Positions 3,829-5,807 of a DNA stretch of 5,807 nucleotides are shown here, piece after piece; position 1 is the first letter of the stretch, and every line of letters starts with the position of its first letter. Both the position numbers and the translations under genes were made by a program. The notes under the pieces were generated by a model. It searched no databases, was not told the origin of the DNA, and saw nothing but the letters and a program-made list of their open reading frames with translations. Origin of the DNA: Bifidobacteriaceae bacterium (GTDB taxonomy: Bacteria; Actinomycetota; Actinomycetes; Actinomycetales; WQXJ01); contig JAISTN010000041.1 in the NCBI GenBank assembly GCA_031272565.1, positions 1 through 5,807 of the forward strand. The letters are read 5' to 3'.

Positions 3829-5807
3829 ATGAGTCTCGCCCCCCACCGCCGCCTCGTCTCGCTTGCCCTAGCCACCGTCACCACCGCCGGGTTGGTCATG
3901 TCCGTTACCGTCGCCGCCGGCGCGGCGGAGGAACCTAGCCCAGAACCCACCCCCGCTGTCGCCGCCGGCGACAGCGACGACCAGGCCGAGCTGGCCCCCG
4001 AGCCAGACGCCAGTACGGACACGGACGCCAGCGCGGACACGGAAGCGGAGGCCGCCAACCCAACCGAGTTGACGTTCGAACCGGTCGCGGCCAGCGATGT
4101 ACCGGTGGACCAAACCGGTCCAGCCCTGGACCAGGCGGCGGAGCCGGGCGAAGACCCCGGCCCGCAGCCCAGCCTGGATGCGGACTGCGGCACCTCTCTG
4201 ACCAACCACTGCGACTGGTTGTTCGAGGGCTCGGACTACAACGTCATCACGGGCGACATGAACTCCAACAGCGACTATGACTGGTACAAGTTCACCGCCT
4301 CCAATACCGCCACCTGGACATTCGAATCCTACGTCGACACTACGGGCCTTGACCTGCGGGGGCGCCTGCTCAGTGCCAACGGCACCGAGTTGATCAAGGA
4401 CTATGACTCCGGCGAGGGCATGAATTTCAAGTTCAGCTATGGCCTGGTTGGCGGCACGGTTTACTACCTGGAGGTTGGCACCTACACCGGCCCCGGCCTG
4501 TCCTACATGCCCTACGGAGTTGATGCCTGGCGGACCTGGGGCGACATCTGCAGCGCCAACACATCCACCACCTGCCACATCGCCTTGACCAGCACCACCA
4601 CCAGTGCGATCATCACCAGCCACCTGGAGACCAAGGCCGATGTCGACTGGTACAAGTTCACCACCACCGTGGCCGGCGTCCACATCTTCGAGGAGTATGG
4701 CAGCGCCCCGGAGACCGACACGGTGGGCCGCCTGCTGAATGCCTCCGGCGTTGAACTGGCGACGGATGACGATTCGGGCTGGTATGGCCACTCGTTCCAC
4801 CTGGCCTACTACACCGCCGCCAACACCACCTACTACCTGGAGATTAAGAACCACTCTTCCGCCGCGGAGACCGTCAGCCCCTACGCGTTGCGCGTCAAAC
4901 GGCAGACCACCGAACTCGACTGCGGCGAGACGCTAACCAGCAACTGCTCGTTCAGCCTGCCCAGCCCCAAAATCACCGTCCTCAGCGAACTGGAGGACTT
5001 CGGGATCATCGACTTCGACTGGTTCGAGCTGACTCCTGTCAACACCGCCGTCTTTACCTTTGATGGCACCATGGACCCGTCCTATGAGGCCGATCTGCGC
5101 GGTCGCCTGTTCAACGCCCAGGGGGTGTTGTTGGCCAGCAACGGCGGCCCCAACCAAGGGTCAGACTTCCTCTTGGAGGCCGTCCTAACGGCGGGCAGCA
5201 AGTACTACCTGGAAGTCATGTCGCCCTCCGGTTGGGGCGAAATGCTGATGGACTACGAGGTCGTCATCACCTCGCCCGAACCCCTGGGCCCGCCGGTGAT
5301 CGACCGAGTCGACCTGGCCGGGGCGGCCAGCGTGGGCGGCCGCCTGTCCGCCACCGTCTATGGGCATGACCTGACCGGCGCCACCATGTTGTACCAGTGG
5401 TACCGGGGTACCAAGCTGATCAGCGGGGTCACCGGCCCCACCTACACCGTGCAGGCGGCCGATGCCGGCCAGGACCTGGTGGTCAAGGTGACGGCCTCCC
5501 GCACCGGTCAGCCATCCTCCACCAAGTACTCCAACCACGTGCTCATCTTTGGCATCGCCTCCGTCACGGTCACTGGCACGGCCGCCGAAGGCAACACGCT
5601 GACCTCCGCGGTGGTGTACCAGCCGGCCAACGTCACCTTGACCTACCAGTGGTACCGCGGCACCAGCGCGATCTCCGGCGCCAGGAACCCCACCTACAAC
5701 CTGGTCAACGCCGATGCCGGCCAGGACATTGTGCTGAAGGTGACCTTGACCCAGACGGGCCTGACATCTTCGATCAAGTACTCCAACCACGTGTTGGTGT
5801 TGGGGGC
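3829..5807 (+). CDS. Paralogous secreted PPC/Ig-like repeat protein, 3' end outside window
   Basis: I translated this frame by hand from ATG 3829 to the window end: 659 codons, no stop or frameshift. It is the same protein type as its upstream neighbour. The first 44 residues share 39 identities, including the signal peptide and the EEPSPEPTPAV linker start. The linker is 12 residues longer and more acidic, with Asp/Thr/Ala/Glu-rich repeats (DASTDTDASADTEAEA). PPC-like modules start at C120, C241 and C365, each with C-X7-C and a DWYKF or DFDWFEL motif (at 151, 273, 396). Ig-like repeats occupy about residues 489-575 and 576-659; the window stops exactly where the second repeat ends. A third repeat and the CX3C tail are expected outside. 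It has several extra Tyr residues in domain turns relative to gene 1. Function unknown; extracellular binding is inferred. Confidence 0.9.
   Translation, partial: MSLAPHRRLVSLALATVTTAGLVMSVTVAAGAAEEPSPEPTPAVAAGDSDDQAELAPEPDASTDTDASADTEAEAANPTELTFEPVAASDVPVDQTGPALDQAAEPGEDPGPQPSLDADCGTSLTNHCDWLFEGSDYNVITGDMNSNSDYDWYKFTASNTATWTFESYVDTTGLDLRGRLLSANGTELIKDYDSGEGMNFKFSYGLVGGTVYYLEVGTYTGPGLSYMPYGVDAWRTWGDICSANTSTTCHIALTSTTTSAIITSHLETKADVDWYKFTTTVAGVHIFEEYGSAPETDTVGRLLNASGVELATDDDSGWYGHSFHLAYYTAANTTYYLEIKNHSSAAETVSPYALRVKRQTTELDCGETLTSNCSFSLPSPKITVLSELEDFGIIDFDWFELTPVNTAVFTFDGTMDPSYEADLRGRLFNAQGVLLASNGGPNQGSDFLLEAVLTAGSKYYLEVMSPSGWGEMLMDYEVVITSPEPLGPPVIDRVDLAGAASVGGRLSATVYGHDLTGATMLYQWYRGTKLISGVTGPTYTVQAADAGQDLVVKVTASRTGQPSSTKYSNHVLIFGIASVTVTGTAAEGNTLTSAVVYQPANVTLTYQWYRGTSAISGARNPTYNLVNADAGQDIVLKVTLTQTGLTSSIKYSNHVLVLG

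Larger units (their letters stand above)
3621..5807 (+). repeat. Tandem duplication, unit 2 (cut by window end)
   Basis: Direct repeat of the unit beginning at 1183, with the same order of elements: terminator-like CCAATC element, TTGGGGT, TAGAGT block, leader hairpins, GGAAGG, then the paralogous gene. By comparison with unit 1, about 270 coding bases are missing beyond the window end. Whether a third unit follows cannot be seen. Confidence 0.88.

Noticed and set aside
3725..3832. Possible upstream reading frame in the leader, ending in TGA that overlaps the ATG of gene 2
   Set aside because: The GTG at 3725 is GTA in copy 1, and small indels put the two leaders in different frames upstream; only the last ~16 codons agree. 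That is not the pattern of a conserved leader peptide.

Overview
The window is GC-rich DNA with GC-biased codon use, almost certainly from an actinobacterium. This fits the TetR regulator, whose helix-turn-helix and C-terminal core are of a type widespread in Actinobacteria, and the YQWYRG-type Ig-like repeats common in secreted actinobacterial proteins. I cannot name the genus from sequence alone. All supported genes lie on the + strand.

Layout. Bases 1-275 hold the C-terminal end of a glycoside hydrolase family 1 enzyme (beta-glucosidase-like). A GC-rich gap with a strong hairpin (418-443) follows, then a complete TetR-family regulator (447-1088). After a 307-base intergenic region comes a complete 737-residue secreted protein (1396-3609). 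It has a signal peptide, an acidic Pro-rich linker, three PPC-like beta domains and three Ig-like repeats. A 219-base gap leads to a second, paralogous gene of the same architecture (3829 to beyond 5807), which the window cuts near the end of its second Ig-like repeat.

The two large genes are a tandem duplication of about 2.44 kb (from about 1183 and about 3621). The duplication includes the whole upstream region: a weak terminator-like element, a conserved promoter-like block with TAGAGT, a leader of roughly 120 bases, the ribosome-binding site and the start codon. The most interesting signal is in this leader. Both copies can fold two consecutive hairpins separated by CAC, and each hairpin carries a compensatory base-pair change between copies (A-T to G-C in the first, T-A to C-G in the second). 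A third structure could pair CTTCC with the GGAAG of the Shine-Dalgarno. This points to an unrecognised structured cis-regulatory RNA controlling a family of secreted, probably disulfide-stabilised, surface or extracellular binding proteins.

Nothing visible ties the GH1 enzyme and TetR gene functionally to the secreted pair. The TetR gene is simply upstream in the same orientation, and each paralog appears to have its own promoter and leader.
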